Shown here in pieces: positions 27,882 through 37,436 of a DNA stretch of 38,405 nt. Under the pieces are notes generated by a model. It was not told where the DNA came from and did not search any database. It saw only the letters and a program-made list of their open reading frames with translations. Numbering within the stretch: position 1 is the first letter of the stretch; each line of letters opens with the position of its first letter. The stretch is from JBFHER01 sp041584055. Lineage in GTDB: Bacteria; Bacteroidota; Bacteroidia; Bacteroidales; UBA5342. The stretch covers positions 1 to 38,405 of the forward strand of contig JBFHER010000006.1 of the NCBI GenBank assembly GCA_041584055.1. The letters are read 5' to 3'. A program made the translations under genes and the position numbers.

Positions 27882-29216
27882 TTATAGTAAAGTGTGCGTT
27901 CCTTCTTTTTTCGGGACTTGAAAACTGATGCTATTAAGGTTGAACAGGTGATCTGAGCTTCCTTTAAACTTAAAAAAAACATCTTTCACACCACTCACCT
28001 CCGGCAGATGACAGGAGACATTCAAGCCATCGTTATTGGATTCAATGGATGGCAGAGAGATGACTCCCAACAGTGGACCGTCGATGCTGTTGATCCGAAT
28101 CTCAATTTGTGCATTCACACTTACATTTGACACCTTTGCCGAGAAGCTTTCAATCCCATCTCCAAAATCCATATTCCTAAAACAAATCCAGCTGTCATCC
28201 TGTATATTTGTCAATTCAAACCCTTTTTTGCGAGATCCTTTCTTCTGAATTCCCTCAGACTTCTCTGAATACCACTCTGCCTCGATGTACTGCCAGGATG
28301 CTTTGTATTGTCCAACTCCGGTATCGAAATGCCGGTCAAGAAAATCCGTATCCGTCACAATGCGGCCCTGATCATCGAAATGACAATAAGAGATGATGCA
28401 CTCGCGGTACTTATATCCTGGTCGAATGTAGTAGGTCCAGACATGATAAAACTGGCCTTTAAACCAGAAAAAACTACCATGTGCAAATTCATTCAAATGG
28501 TGCCCTTCACCTACTGCCCCGGCGCAGTTATAGGGACCATACACATTTTTTGCTGTTGCATAATCCCTTCCCCAACTTAAATAATAGGTCCCATTATGTT
28601 TGAATAAATAGTTTTTATCCATCCACATTGGTGCGTTTTCCCATTCCTCCCCGTTTATGACTATTGGTTTGGGAATTTCTGCCAGTGAAATCATGTCCTC
28701 GTTTAAACGTGCAATGTGATAAGAACCTTCCTTATCGCCATAAACAAGATATGGCGTTTTATCAGAATCATCCTCCACAAAAAGTGTTGGATCGTGCATT
28801 GGCTTCACCAGGGGTTTTCCCAGGGCATCGACATAGTGACCTCCAGGATGGATTGACGACATTACACCAACACTTCGTTTCTGATCTGAAAAATAAAAAT
28901 AATACATCCCGTTTCTGCTGGCCGCATCGCCAGCCCAACAATCCTTTGAATCATTGTTCATGTAATTATCACGGGGTGATATAATGGTTTCCTGCTTCCA
29001 TTGAACCAGATCCGTCGAAGAAAAAACCCGCCAATCTTTCATCACCCATATCTTATCATCGGGATGAGAATCGTGTCCGCTAAAAAGATAGAGGGTATCA
29101 TTAAACACCCTGATATGTGGGTCAGACATACCGATGTTTTTAATCACAGGATTATCAGAAAAAGCCTCTGTTGTGAATGTAAGTACGAGTAAAAGAAGAT
29201 ATATTCGAATCATCAT
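27882..29216 (-). CDS. GH43-like glycosidase with C-terminal CBM6-like domain
   Basis: A 444-residue protein with a signal peptide cleaved near AFS-DNP. The N-terminal 310 residues form a five-bladed beta-propeller of the GH43 type. All three catalytic carboxylates can be placed: Asp32 in IGMSDPHIRVFN (base), Asp about 142 in KPMHDPTLFVED (pKa modulator) and Glu about 193 in GEEWENAPMWMDK (acid). Family GH43 enzymes are inverting beta-xylosidases, alpha-arabinofuranosidases or relatives; xylosidase fits the surrounding locus best, but the subfamily is not determined. The last 130 residues, starting at YIEAEWYSEKSEG, resemble a CBM6-like lectin domain. No lipobox or T9SS tail is seen, so it is probably periplasmic. 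It is transcribed divergently from the CBM-like gene at 29442. Confidence 0.85.
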   Translation of the reverse strand: MMIRIYLLLLVLTFTTEAFSDNPVIKNIGMSDPHIRVFNDTLYLFSGHDSHPDDKIWVMKDWRVFSSTDLVQWKQETIISPRDNYMNNDSKDCWAGDAASRNGMYYFYFSDQKRSVGVMSSIHPGGHYVDALGKPLVKPMHDPTLFVEDDSDKTPYLVYGDKEGSYHIARLNEDMISLAEIPKPIVINGEEWENAPMWMDKNYLFKHNGTYYLSWGRDYATAKNVYGPYNCAGAVGEGHHLNEFAHGSFFWFKGQFYHVWTYYIRPGYKYRECIISYCHFDDQGRIVTDTDFLDRHFDTGVGQYKASWQYIEAEWYSEKSEGIQKKGSRKKGFELTNIQDDSWICFRNMDFGDGIESFSAKVSNVSVNAQIEIRINSIDGPLLGVISLPSIESNNDGLNVSCHLPEVSGVKDVFFKFKGSSDHLFNLNSISFQVPKKEGTHTLL

Positions 29217-29411
29217 GTCTGATATTTTACACTTTTTTGCCTCCCAATTTAAAAAAAATTAACCCTTAATTGTTGGGCTGTAGTGTGCGTTCATTACCAC
29301 AACTATTGCAATAATTCACAAATGTTGCAATTTTGAATCAAATGACAGTCAAAATGGTTTATTTATTCTATCAATTCTTTTTATTAACGTGCTAATTCAG
29401 CTTTTCTTAAG

Positions 29412-29419
29412 TATTTTTG
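29412..29419 (+). promoter_or_regulatory. Possible -7 promoter element for the stand-alone binding protein
   Basis: TATTTTTG is an exact TAnnTTTG match 23 bases before the ATG at 29442, giving a short plausible leader. A -33 TTTG is not evident. Confidence 0.35.
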
Positions 29420-29441
29420 AGAACATGAATTTAACTACAGC

Positions 29442-30458
29442 ATGAAAAACTATTTTCGAAAGTCGGCATCCATCTTTAAACTTACCTTATTTCTATATCT
29501 CATTTGCAATATAACTGCTTCTAGCTTTGCGCAAAATGGGGAACCGGAAATTAACTGTGACGAAACACCTTTTGTTGAAAAGGATGGCATCCTTGTCGTT
29601 GAAATAGAATCGGTGAATGTTTCAAGCGGTTGGTCGAAAGGTTCTACAGTGGCAGGGTTTACAGGAAGTGCTTACTATCAATATACCGGATCGAATAAAT
29701 TCAACGCACCCGGGAGTGGCCTATTGCAATATAAAATTTACATTACCAATCCCGGCACCTACCATTTTAGATGGCACAATAAGATCATGGTTGGCACAAG
29801 CAATACAGACAGCAATGATTCATGGTTACGAATCCCTGATGCGGACGATTTTTTTGCAAAAAGAAACACATCCATCAAGTATCCTAAAGGTGGAAAGTTC
29901 GTACAGTCGAAAACCATTACAGAAGGTTCATCATCCGGTGGATGGATGAAAGTGTATTGTTCGGGAACGACAAGTTGGACATGGTCGTGCAGGACAAGTG
30001 ATAGCGATGCTCACGAAATTTATGCCACATTTAGCAAGGCGGGTGTTTATACTGTTCAAATTTCCGCTAGAAGCAATGGGCATGCAGTGGATCGATTTGT
30101 TCTTTTCAAGGATTCAAACTATTCTGTTTCTCAAGCCACAAATAAAGCATTGAATGAAACACGTTGTATTAACACAGCTGCTGGCAAGGTGAATATAAAT
30201 CATGATCAAATCAACATTTATCCAAATCCTGCGAGGGACTTCCTGGTAATTAACAATATCAATGCCGATGAAATTGTTAGGCTAAAGGTCATTGATCTTA
30301 CCGGAAAAACAGTGGTTGATGCAAACACATCGATTCCCAGGGGAAGCAGCTATAACCTAACGCTTGCGGCAAGCATGCAAAATGGATTGTATTTATTAAA
30401 CACCACAACACGCTCCGGAGAATATGCAGTCAAGAAATTCATGCTGAAGGCAAATTAA
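29442..30458 (+). CDS. Stand-alone carbohydrate-binding-like protein with T9SS tail
   Basis: A 338-residue secreted protein with a signal peptide ending near SFAQ. Residues about 45-230 form one beta-sandwich that begins VEKDGILVVEIESVN and contains FTGSAYYQYTG, ITNPGTYHFRWHNKIMVG and NDSWLRIPDADDFFA, and ends YTVQISARSNGHAVDRFVLF. This is the pattern of carbohydrate-binding modules usually found as appendages of agarases and GH115-like enzymes, including a Trp-rich loop (TTSWTWSCRTSDSDAH) that could contact glycan. No catalytic domain is attached. The C-terminus (INIYPNPARDFLVI ... LYLLNTT) is a type A T9SS tail, so the protein should be surface-attached or released. It is the only plus-strand gene of the degradative region. 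A glycan-capturing role is inference. Confidence 0.8.
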   Translation: MKNYFRKSASIFKLTLFLYLICNITASSFAQNGEPEINCDETPFVEKDGILVVEIESVNVSSGWSKGSTVAGFTGSAYYQYTGSNKFNAPGSGLLQYKIYITNPGTYHFRWHNKIMVGTSNTDSNDSWLRIPDADDFFAKRNTSIKYPKGGKFVQSKTITEGSSSGGWMKVYCSGTTSWTWSCRTSDSDAHEIYATFSKAGVYTVQISARSNGHAVDRFVLFKDSNYSVSQATNKALNETRCINTAAGKVNINHDQINIYPNPARDFLVINNINADEIVRLKVIDLTGKTVVDANTSIPRGSSYNLTLAASMQNGLYLLNTTTRSGEYAVKKFMLKAN

Positions 30459-30700
30459 ACTGATCATTGCAAGCTTAATTCCCCTTAATCAATGTATGAT
30501 ATGGTAATGTCGATAATTGCTTAACAGAACTAAGCGTTCGCTGGTTTACATGATTCTATCTAATAACTTATTCCGCAGTAACAGGGTTGTAAACTTTATA
30601 AATCAGACATTTGTTGGTTAATCGCATTAATTTTAATAGAGGAAGTTCAATTACTTTTGTTTATTGTTCCGGATGAAGATATTGAGCGTAAACCTAGTCT

Positions 30701-33532
30701 TTATTTAAAATAGGCAACGTTATACTTTCCTGAGCCCAAAACAACCATTGAGTCATCCTTCAGGGGAACTTTGTTTTCTTTTTGAAAATCAGTCCATTTA
30801 ATGCCATTTATCGTTAATGTGGCCAATTCATTCTTTGTTAAAACCAACTTTGCTTTTGAATTAAATGGCACATCCAGGTCCATTGAAAAGTGACCATCGC
30901 TTACCCTCCACTCATTGTGAATTGGCCCAAACGGCGTTGGGACCGTCACCCTTGTTTGTGTGAGATCTTTTTGAACGACCGGATGAACAATAAACGTTTT
31001 AAAACCGGGTGACTCATAGGTGGATTTTATCCCTCCAAGACTTTCAAAAAAATAGGCTGCAAATCCACTGTTCATAGGATGATTTAATGAGTTGCTCAAT
31101 TGCGGCATGGCATCCCAGTAAAACTGACGTTCGGGCCAGGTGGTAAAACCAAAATTCATGATGTAGGTTTGACTTGGAAATGTTGGAACCGTTAATATTT
31201 TGTGTGCCAGATCTGCTTTTCCGTGTTTATTCAAAACGGTATATATGTATCGGCCACCATGGATTCCGGTAGAATGGTGACCACCTCTTTCGGCAACAAT
31301 GTCGTACGCTAATCCGTCAATCACCTTTTGTTTGTTTTCGTCAACAACCAACCCAAACTGAAGCGCCATTACCGTGGCGGTTTGACTCCCATACCATTTG
31401 TATGATGTTAATGGAATATCAACTAAGTATTCGCCATTGAAGGCATTGAATAATGCGTTCTTTTCCTTTTTCATTTTAGTTTCAAACTCAGCATCATTGG
31501 TCATGGCAGCAAACAGTTCCATAATGCCAAGAATATCGTAAAAGTAAGCATTTGCCGAAACCACTGGGTGGCATTCCATTGCATCAGGATTTCTACGTCT
31601 GTCCCATCGAGGAGGACACCAGTCGCCCATGCCATTGTCAATAATGCCTTTTTCATTTTTAAAACTTAAATAATAGTAGGTCAGCTCTTTCATGTCTTCA
31701 TAATAATTGAAAACAATTGAAGAGTCGCCGTAATATTTATAGCTATACCAGGGCAAATATATGGTTGCAATTCCCCAGTCTAACATCGCGGTGGTTGATC
31801 TCCGCTTTCCCGGCGCAATCATTGACGGAACAAGGAACTTTTGATCGGATGCATTTCCTTTAACCAAGGTTCGCTGGGTACGAATATCTTCCATGTACTT
31901 TTTATAGAAGTTGTTCATATCATAATTATAAAGCGCGTACTCAGCAAAGGCATGGGCATCTCCAAGCCAACCACACTTTTCACGGTGGGGACAATCCTCG
32001 GGAATGCCATGCAGATTATCAACAATTGTCCATTTGCTAATGGAATGCATTTTATTTAGCAAGGGGTCAGAACACGAGAATTCCCCTGTTTCCTGAATAT
32101 CTGTTGCCACCAGGACAGCTTTAATCATCGTGGCATCCGGTTTGCTGGTTATACCACTAATTTTAGCATAGCGAAATCCATGGTATGAAAACGAAGGCTC
32201 CCAACTTTCTACGCCTTTTCCCTTGCATATGTAGGTATAAAACTGGGGCATCCCATTCGCACCACCACCTGTTCCGGCATGATGCACATCCTTCCCATCT
32301 TTTGTTAAACACTCTGTGGTTGTAATAGTGATGACCTGCCCTTTTTCACCTTTCAGATTGATTTTGACCCAACCGGCAATATTTTGTCCAAAATCAACAA
32401 TCCACTCTCCTTCAGGTGATTGAAACACATTTTGTGGTACAAACTCTTTCAGTTTGCGAATTGGGGGCATCTGAGCAGCACTAATCTTTGTAATTTCCGG
32501 TGAAACCAATTTTGCCTTAGTCCAGGATTTATCGTTAAAATCCAGTGTATTCCAGCCATTTATTTCATAGCGGGCATCATAGGTATCGCCTCCATAGATA
32601 TTGTCAAACACAATGGGACCAGTTGAATTTTTCCAATTTTCATTGGTGTAAAAATCGGCCTGGGTTCCATCTTCATACGTCACTTTAATTAATAATCTTG
32701 CAGCAGGTGGGCCGTAGGACAGATCTCGTTCTGACTCAGGGTCGTTTTTCCATGAAATAGTTTGTCCATAAAAACCATTTCCAAGGATAATTCCGATTGC
32801 ATTTTTACCTGACTTTAACTGCTCTCCTACATCGTAGCTCGTGTAATACGCCTGTTTATCGTAGTTAGATGGTGCAGGATCCAAAACATGGTCGCCACTT
32901 TTCTCGCCATTGATGTACAGTTCGTAATAACCTAAACCACAAATGTAGGCCCTGGCACTTTTAATTGCTTTTTCTGTATTAATTACATTTCTGAAATACC
33001 CCACTGGCTGACTGCTTACTTTGGGTGGATTATTTTTTAGATGTCCAGGTGTATAATCACGAAATCGGTGTTCTGAAGTCCGCGTATCCTTACTTAAACT
33101 AATCCATTTGGATGCACCCCAATTAGCATCAGCCATCAATCCCGTCTCAAAGGTAGTCACCGGAGACCAATCTGAAGGATTTCCTTTTTCATCCCATATT
33201 CTCACTTTCCAGAAATAGATTTGCGTCGCTTGTAATTCTGCACCCTTGTATCTTACATGAGCCGATTGCGAACTCATGACTTTTCCTGAATTCCAAAGGT
33301 CTGCATTTTTTTCATTTAACAGAAACGCTTGTGAAGCAACCAACACCTGATATGCCGTTTGTTCACGGTTGTATCCTTCAGCATCAACAATCCAGGACAA
33401 TGACGGCTGTTGCCCTTCAATGGCAATAGGCTTGTATTGCCCGTCACAGGTAAGCGTTTTAAATGCCAGTGTTTGAGCAGCCAAAAAATGCACTGCTGCT
33501 GTTATAAGTAAGGTTAAAATTAGCTTCTTCAT
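30701..33532 (-). CDS. GH78 alpha-L-rhamnosidase, signal-peptide type
   Basis: A 943-residue GH78 enzyme with a plain signal peptide (cleaved near FLAAQ), so probably periplasmic. It shares the family order with the other GH78 proteins here: FN3-like start (QPSLSWIVDAEG, YFWKVRIWDEKGNPSDWS), beta domains with YICGLGYYELYINGEKSG and IGIILGNGFYG, the helical barrel, and a C-terminal beta domain ending GIKWTD. The catalytic loop GIPEDCPHREKCGWLGD (about 510-525) keeps the acidic residues of the family, and the late Glu lies in TTWPERQFYW (about 800). It differs clearly from the lipoprotein GH78, so the two may act on different linkages or chain lengths. It follows the GH39-like gene by 55 bases and is likely cotranscribed with it. 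Confidence 0.92.
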   Translation of the reverse strand: MKKLILTLLITAAVHFLAAQTLAFKTLTCDGQYKPIAIEGQQPSLSWIVDAEGYNREQTAYQVLVASQAFLLNEKNADLWNSGKVMSSQSAHVRYKGAELQATQIYFWKVRIWDEKGNPSDWSPVTTFETGLMADANWGASKWISLSKDTRTSEHRFRDYTPGHLKNNPPKVSSQPVGYFRNVINTEKAIKSARAYICGLGYYELYINGEKSGDHVLDPAPSNYDKQAYYTSYDVGEQLKSGKNAIGIILGNGFYGQTISWKNDPESERDLSYGPPAARLLIKVTYEDGTQADFYTNENWKNSTGPIVFDNIYGGDTYDARYEINGWNTLDFNDKSWTKAKLVSPEITKISAAQMPPIRKLKEFVPQNVFQSPEGEWIVDFGQNIAGWVKINLKGEKGQVITITTTECLTKDGKDVHHAGTGGGANGMPQFYTYICKGKGVESWEPSFSYHGFRYAKISGITSKPDATMIKAVLVATDIQETGEFSCSDPLLNKMHSISKWTIVDNLHGIPEDCPHREKCGWLGDAHAFAEYALYNYDMNNFYKKYMEDIRTQRTLVKGNASDQKFLVPSMIAPGKRRSTTAMLDWGIATIYLPWYSYKYYGDSSIVFNYYEDMKELTYYYLSFKNEKGIIDNGMGDWCPPRWDRRRNPDAMECHPVVSANAYFYDILGIMELFAAMTNDAEFETKMKKEKNALFNAFNGEYLVDIPLTSYKWYGSQTATVMALQFGLVVDENKQKVIDGLAYDIVAERGGHHSTGIHGGRYIYTVLNKHGKADLAHKILTVPTFPSQTYIMNFGFTTWPERQFYWDAMPQLSNSLNHPMNSGFAAYFFESLGGIKSTYESPGFKTFIVHPVVQKDLTQTRVTVPTPFGPIHNEWRVSDGHFSMDLDVPFNSKAKLVLTKNELATLTINGIKWTDFQKENKVPLKDDSMVVLGSGKYNVAYFK

Positions 33533-33587
33533 TTGTATTCAAAATTTTTGATCATGGATTTTAAAATAAAGCGATCTCGTTTTTACA

Positions 33588-36500
33588 TTAGGGATTGACT
33601 ATAATTCGTTTGGTCACCTTCGTCTGGTTCTGCGCAAGCTGTAGAATGTATACCCCAGGTTGATTTTCCAGGTGAACCCTTAGTTCAGACTTAAAGCGAC
33701 CGCTTTGTATCTCAACACCAGCGAGTGAAACTATTTTATAACGAACATTTTCGTCCGAATCTATACTTATGCTGAATGAGCCATTGTTTGGATTTGGATA
33801 ACATCGAATTGCCTGTTTACGTGTTGATTTTAGATCAGTTTCAAGTTTAAAATTAGCGTATATTTCCATATCTTCTGACATAACAAGTATTAGGGGATTT
33901 TCAGTACCAATGTAATCGCCTGACCAGGCATCAAATGTATAGCCACTGGCTGGGGTGGCAGTTAAAACGACGCTTTCACCTGAAAGGTAACGGCTGCTAT
34001 TTGGAAATTTAGTGACAGAACCTTTCGAGAAATACACATCCAAAGCATAATAAGGTTTGATTATATAATTTGCAATTAAATTGATGGCAGAGTCCATTGT
34101 CACTGTTAAAACAGTATCGTTCCCCACATAATCACCTGACCACCCCGTAAACTCGTATCTGTCCCCAGGAGTTACTTTTAATTCTACATTCGAATGAATC
34201 ACGTAGTCAGGTTGTTGAGGAAAATAATCAATACGACCATTGAGAGAAATAACATTTAATGAAAAGCGTTTTAGCTGCCAAACCGGAAATACTTCCATGT
34301 CACTAAAAACAAGGTATCGGTCATCAAAACGCTCACCACTGACAGTAATCCATTTAACAAAAACAGAATCTGTCTGTATGGGCTCATCGGGAAAGGTTAT
34401 TATTCTGGCAGGGTATTTTTCTGTCATCACATCAACCCAACGATCACCCTTTGTAAAACGCACCGTATATGTGTTTTTCACCTCCCATGTTGCAAATAGT
34501 GTGGTATCAGAAATGATCGTTGATTGTTCAACTAAGGTATCACCCCGCTCATTGATCCATTGACTTAAAACATACCCTTCTCTTGTTGGCTGAGCAGTGA
34601 ATGTAGGAAAACCTCCTACGCCAACGATCTCACTTGTAATTTCACCGTCCATGCCACCATTTGAATCATAGCTCACTGTGTAATATTGGTCCGTGGTACT
34701 AAGAATGGCGTTTGTGGGTTTACTCACTACCATCCCCAGCTGGAGACTGCTACTGATTTGCACTCTTAAGCGGTTCCCAACAATTGTATTATCCAATACA
34801 TAGCTACTATTTGTGGCACCCGGGATGTCTGTAAATGCGTCTCCTGTTGATTTTTGCCACTGGTAATAGAACTGTCCGGAATTATTTTCTATGCTTGAGG
34901 TATCCACATTCAATGTTTCACCTTCGACAATCTTACCATAAATGGCGACAGTTCCTGCCAAGGTCATCGGATGCCATTTGGCATAGAAGTTCAGATTTTT
35001 ATCATCCCCAACACTTATTGCGGGCTCCGGGATCGTATCCGTATAAGTTGCATCCGTAAACCATCCTGCAAATTCAAATCCCAGACTATCCTGAGGCACC
35101 TGAAGATGCTCTAAAACACTCCCCTCATCGTAGGAATCAGGATTGTGTAAATCATTCAAAGTACCCACGTTGTGGTAATCTATAGGCAGAGAAGTTAGAA
35201 TGAACTCAAAGTAATCCATATCGTAGCCATAACCGAGAATATCTAAACGCAGAATGTGTCTCCCTTTGTCAAGGTAAGCAGTGCTAAATGTATCAACACT
35301 TGTTGTATCGCTTCCGGTAGATGTACATTTCAAGCCACTAAACAATGCCTTTCCCTGATCTTGAAATGAAAAAGTCATGGCTTCGAATTCCGGCGTCCTT
35401 CTGGTCTGATGTTTAACTGCTATATCATAACTTCCGGAACGTTTTACTTCAACTGAATACTCCAGCCATTCACCGCCTTGTATGTATTTCAACCATTTCC
35501 CACCGGAGCCCAGATCAACTTTATCGTAACCACGGTAACTATAGCTGGATGTATTCTGTGCCGATTTATCATAGTAGGCAATGTTTTCACCTCCATAATC
35601 ATAATGTTCCGCTTCAATTTTTCCGGGGATAGGATGCGGTAAGAAGTTGTCGGCAAAAGCCCATTGTTCAGGTGTTTTTATGGTTATCTGTCTTTCAATC
35701 TGTTCGTCGTTTTGCAATTTACCCACCAATTTCAGCCTGTAGGAAGGGGACATCATATGCATGAGTTGAGGGAACGATGACCAGACATAAGGAGCTATTG
35801 TTTGCGTTGACAAAAGGGTGTCATTTACGTACAACGATACTTCAACAAAATCCTCACTCACTGCAGCATGAACGGAAAGATTACGGCCTTTATCTATTTC
35901 TTCTCCATTTTCAAGGTCAACAAAATCGAGCGCAAGAGTTTCTTCATTTTTTAGTTCAATGGTGTTGATCGAATATTGTGGCAAATAGATTCCGCCTCTG
36001 CCCTCTTTCACCAATTGGAGTGGATCTGTATGAAAAGGAACAGAAATTTCATCATCCATTGAAGAAAATGCAAATGCTTTATGCTCAAACTCACCATAAA
36101 AACGATGACCATCAATATTGATAGTAAAAGGCACCTCCTGATTGCTTAGGTTAATTGCAAAAATGGTCGTTTTACCATCTTTCTTTACTGCACGTGCGTT
36201 CACAGCATTGACTTTCCCTTCTAAAGTTGGCACCGTCATTTCACTTCCTAAAAGCGTACTATTTTCATACACGGAACGTACAATTTCGAATGTAGATCCA
36301 TAGGATGTTTTCTCTAAAGGCTCCTTAATAACCAGCTTTCCATTGACGGATTGCCACACAAGGTGTGAATTCAATTTTCCATTGACAGAAAACCAGTTGG
36401 CACGTTCGTAGGTATCCTGATTTTCACTCATAAACATATAACAATCGGCCATTCCAAGTGCTGAAACGGCATTTGGACCGCCTGACTTCACGCCCCATTC

Positions 36501-37436
36501 TGTAAGCCATATTGGTTTATCAGGAGCCACCACCCTGGAATAATCATCAATTGTTTTTCGCAATACTTCGCGTGCAATAAGGGCTGTGGCAAATGCCTCA
36601 TCACCATTGGCGGGATCATCAGGATCGGCTCCCACATAGGTATGTACTGAAACAGCATCAAAGTAGTCCGTGCCATTCTGCGTCAAGTCCGTATTCCATC
36701 CTGTATTGGCCGGTATACTCTTACGTTCCAATGGTACAGATAGCTTTAAATCAGGATTGAGGGCTTTAAGGGCAGCATACATTGACTTTGCACGGGCAAT
36801 ATAGTCTGAATGGTTTGGGATAATAGTGCTACGCTGTCCTGCATAAAAGTTTTCATTTCCCATCTCAATGGCTTTCACTTCAAAACCGCGATTTATCAAA
36901 TCCTGATAGCGTGCAACCGAAACGGGACTTCCATTGTCAAAGTCACTCCCGTCAGCACTCATATTAAATGTCCACATCATATCATAGCCCTTTCCAGTTG
37001 CTGCTTTTCGCTCATTATTTAAAGCATTTAAGGCATCGATACCGACGTAAAGATTATGGCTATCCATTGTTTGTATGCTTGATAAATAACTCACTTCAAC
37101 CGTACGAGATGTACCATCACTCCTGGTGTAAGTCACATTTTCACCTCCATAAAGGCGCGCTTTATCCTGCTCCCAATCGTACCAGTTAGAGAATAAACCG
37201 TGTGGAAAACGAATCGTGATGGGGTCTGTTTCCCGAACCAATTCCTGGCCATCACTATGGGCTAAATCATGCGTATTAACTCCTAAAAGCAAGTTATTAA
37301 AAGCTTCCTGTTCAGTGGTGTTTATATCAATCGTTGCCGTCATATTTGAAGGTAAGTCAAAAGGGTATTCCTGTGCCATGCTTTTTGAACAAACAGCCAA
37401 CATCAACAGAACTACAAGTACTTGCTTCGTATTCAT
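33588..37436 (-). CDS. Clan GH-A (GH39-like) glycosidase with CBM6, InlB-type repeats and T9SS tail
   Basis: A 1282-residue secreted multidomain enzyme with a signal peptide cleaved near SMAQE. The N-terminal about 480 residues are a TIM-barrel hydrolase: ITIRFPHGLFSNWYDW, the acid/base Glu in IEMGNENFYAG (about 194) and the nucleophile Glu in PIWLTEWGVKSG (about 312), as in clan GH-A families such as GH39 and GH51. I favour a GH39-like assignment; the family is not certain. A CBM6 follows (about 599-745: GKIEAEHYDYGG, GGEWLEYSVEV, LDILGYGYDMDYFEF). Then come Listeria-Bacteroides/InlB-type repeats (GFEFAGWFTD, GYVLSQWINE, YEFTGWSGDYVGN, YTFDAWSGDYIGT) and a T9SS tail (CYPNPNNGSFSI ... GVYILQL). 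The domains suggest a surface enzyme held near its polymer. It is upstream of the GH78 gene at 30701 in the same operon. Confidence 0.85.
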   Translation of the reverse strand: MNTKQVLVVLLMLAVCSKSMAQEYPFDLPSNMTATIDINTTEQEAFNNLLLGVNTHDLAHSDGQELVRETDPITIRFPHGLFSNWYDWEQDKARLYGGENVTYTRSDGTSRTVEVSYLSSIQTMDSHNLYVGIDALNALNNERKAATGKGYDMMWTFNMSADGSDFDNGSPVSVARYQDLINRGFEVKAIEMGNENFYAGQRSTIIPNHSDYIARAKSMYAALKALNPDLKLSVPLERKSIPANTGWNTDLTQNGTDYFDAVSVHTYVGADPDDPANGDEAFATALIAREVLRKTIDDYSRVVAPDKPIWLTEWGVKSGGPNAVSALGMADCYMFMSENQDTYERANWFSVNGKLNSHLVWQSVNGKLVIKEPLEKTSYGSTFEIVRSVYENSTLLGSEMTVPTLEGKVNAVNARAVKKDGKTTIFAINLSNQEVPFTINIDGHRFYGEFEHKAFAFSSMDDEISVPFHTDPLQLVKEGRGGIYLPQYSINTIELKNEETLALDFVDLENGEEIDKGRNLSVHAAVSEDFVEVSLYVNDTLLSTQTIAPYVWSSFPQLMHMMSPSYRLKLVGKLQNDEQIERQITIKTPEQWAFADNFLPHPIPGKIEAEHYDYGGENIAYYDKSAQNTSSYSYRGYDKVDLGSGGKWLKYIQGGEWLEYSVEVKRSGSYDIAVKHQTRRTPEFEAMTFSFQDQGKALFSGLKCTSTGSDTTSVDTFSTAYLDKGRHILRLDILGYGYDMDYFEFILTSLPIDYHNVGTLNDLHNPDSYDEGSVLEHLQVPQDSLGFEFAGWFTDATYTDTIPEPAISVGDDKNLNFYAKWHPMTLAGTVAIYGKIVEGETLNVDTSSIENNSGQFYYQWQKSTGDAFTDIPGATNSSYVLDNTIVGNRLRVQISSSLQLGMVVSKPTNAILSTTDQYYTVSYDSNGGMDGEITSEIVGVGGFPTFTAQPTREGYVLSQWINERGDTLVEQSTIISDTTLFATWEVKNTYTVRFTKGDRWVDVMTEKYPARIITFPDEPIQTDSVFVKWITVSGERFDDRYLVFSDMEVFPVWQLKRFSLNVISLNGRIDYFPQQPDYVIHSNVELKVTPGDRYEFTGWSGDYVGNDTVLTVTMDSAINLIANYIIKPYYALDVYFSKGSVTKFPNSSRYLSGESVVLTATPASGYTFDAWSGDYIGTENPLILVMSEDMEIYANFKLETDLKSTRKQAIRCYPNPNNGSFSISIDSDENVRYKIVSLAGVEIQSGRFKSELRVHLENQPGVYILQLAQNQTKVTKRIIVNP

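Noticed and set aside
36488..36676. Short open frames inside the large enzyme genes, on both strands
   Set aside because: They are shadow frames of well-supported long genes and have no independent domain or signal features.
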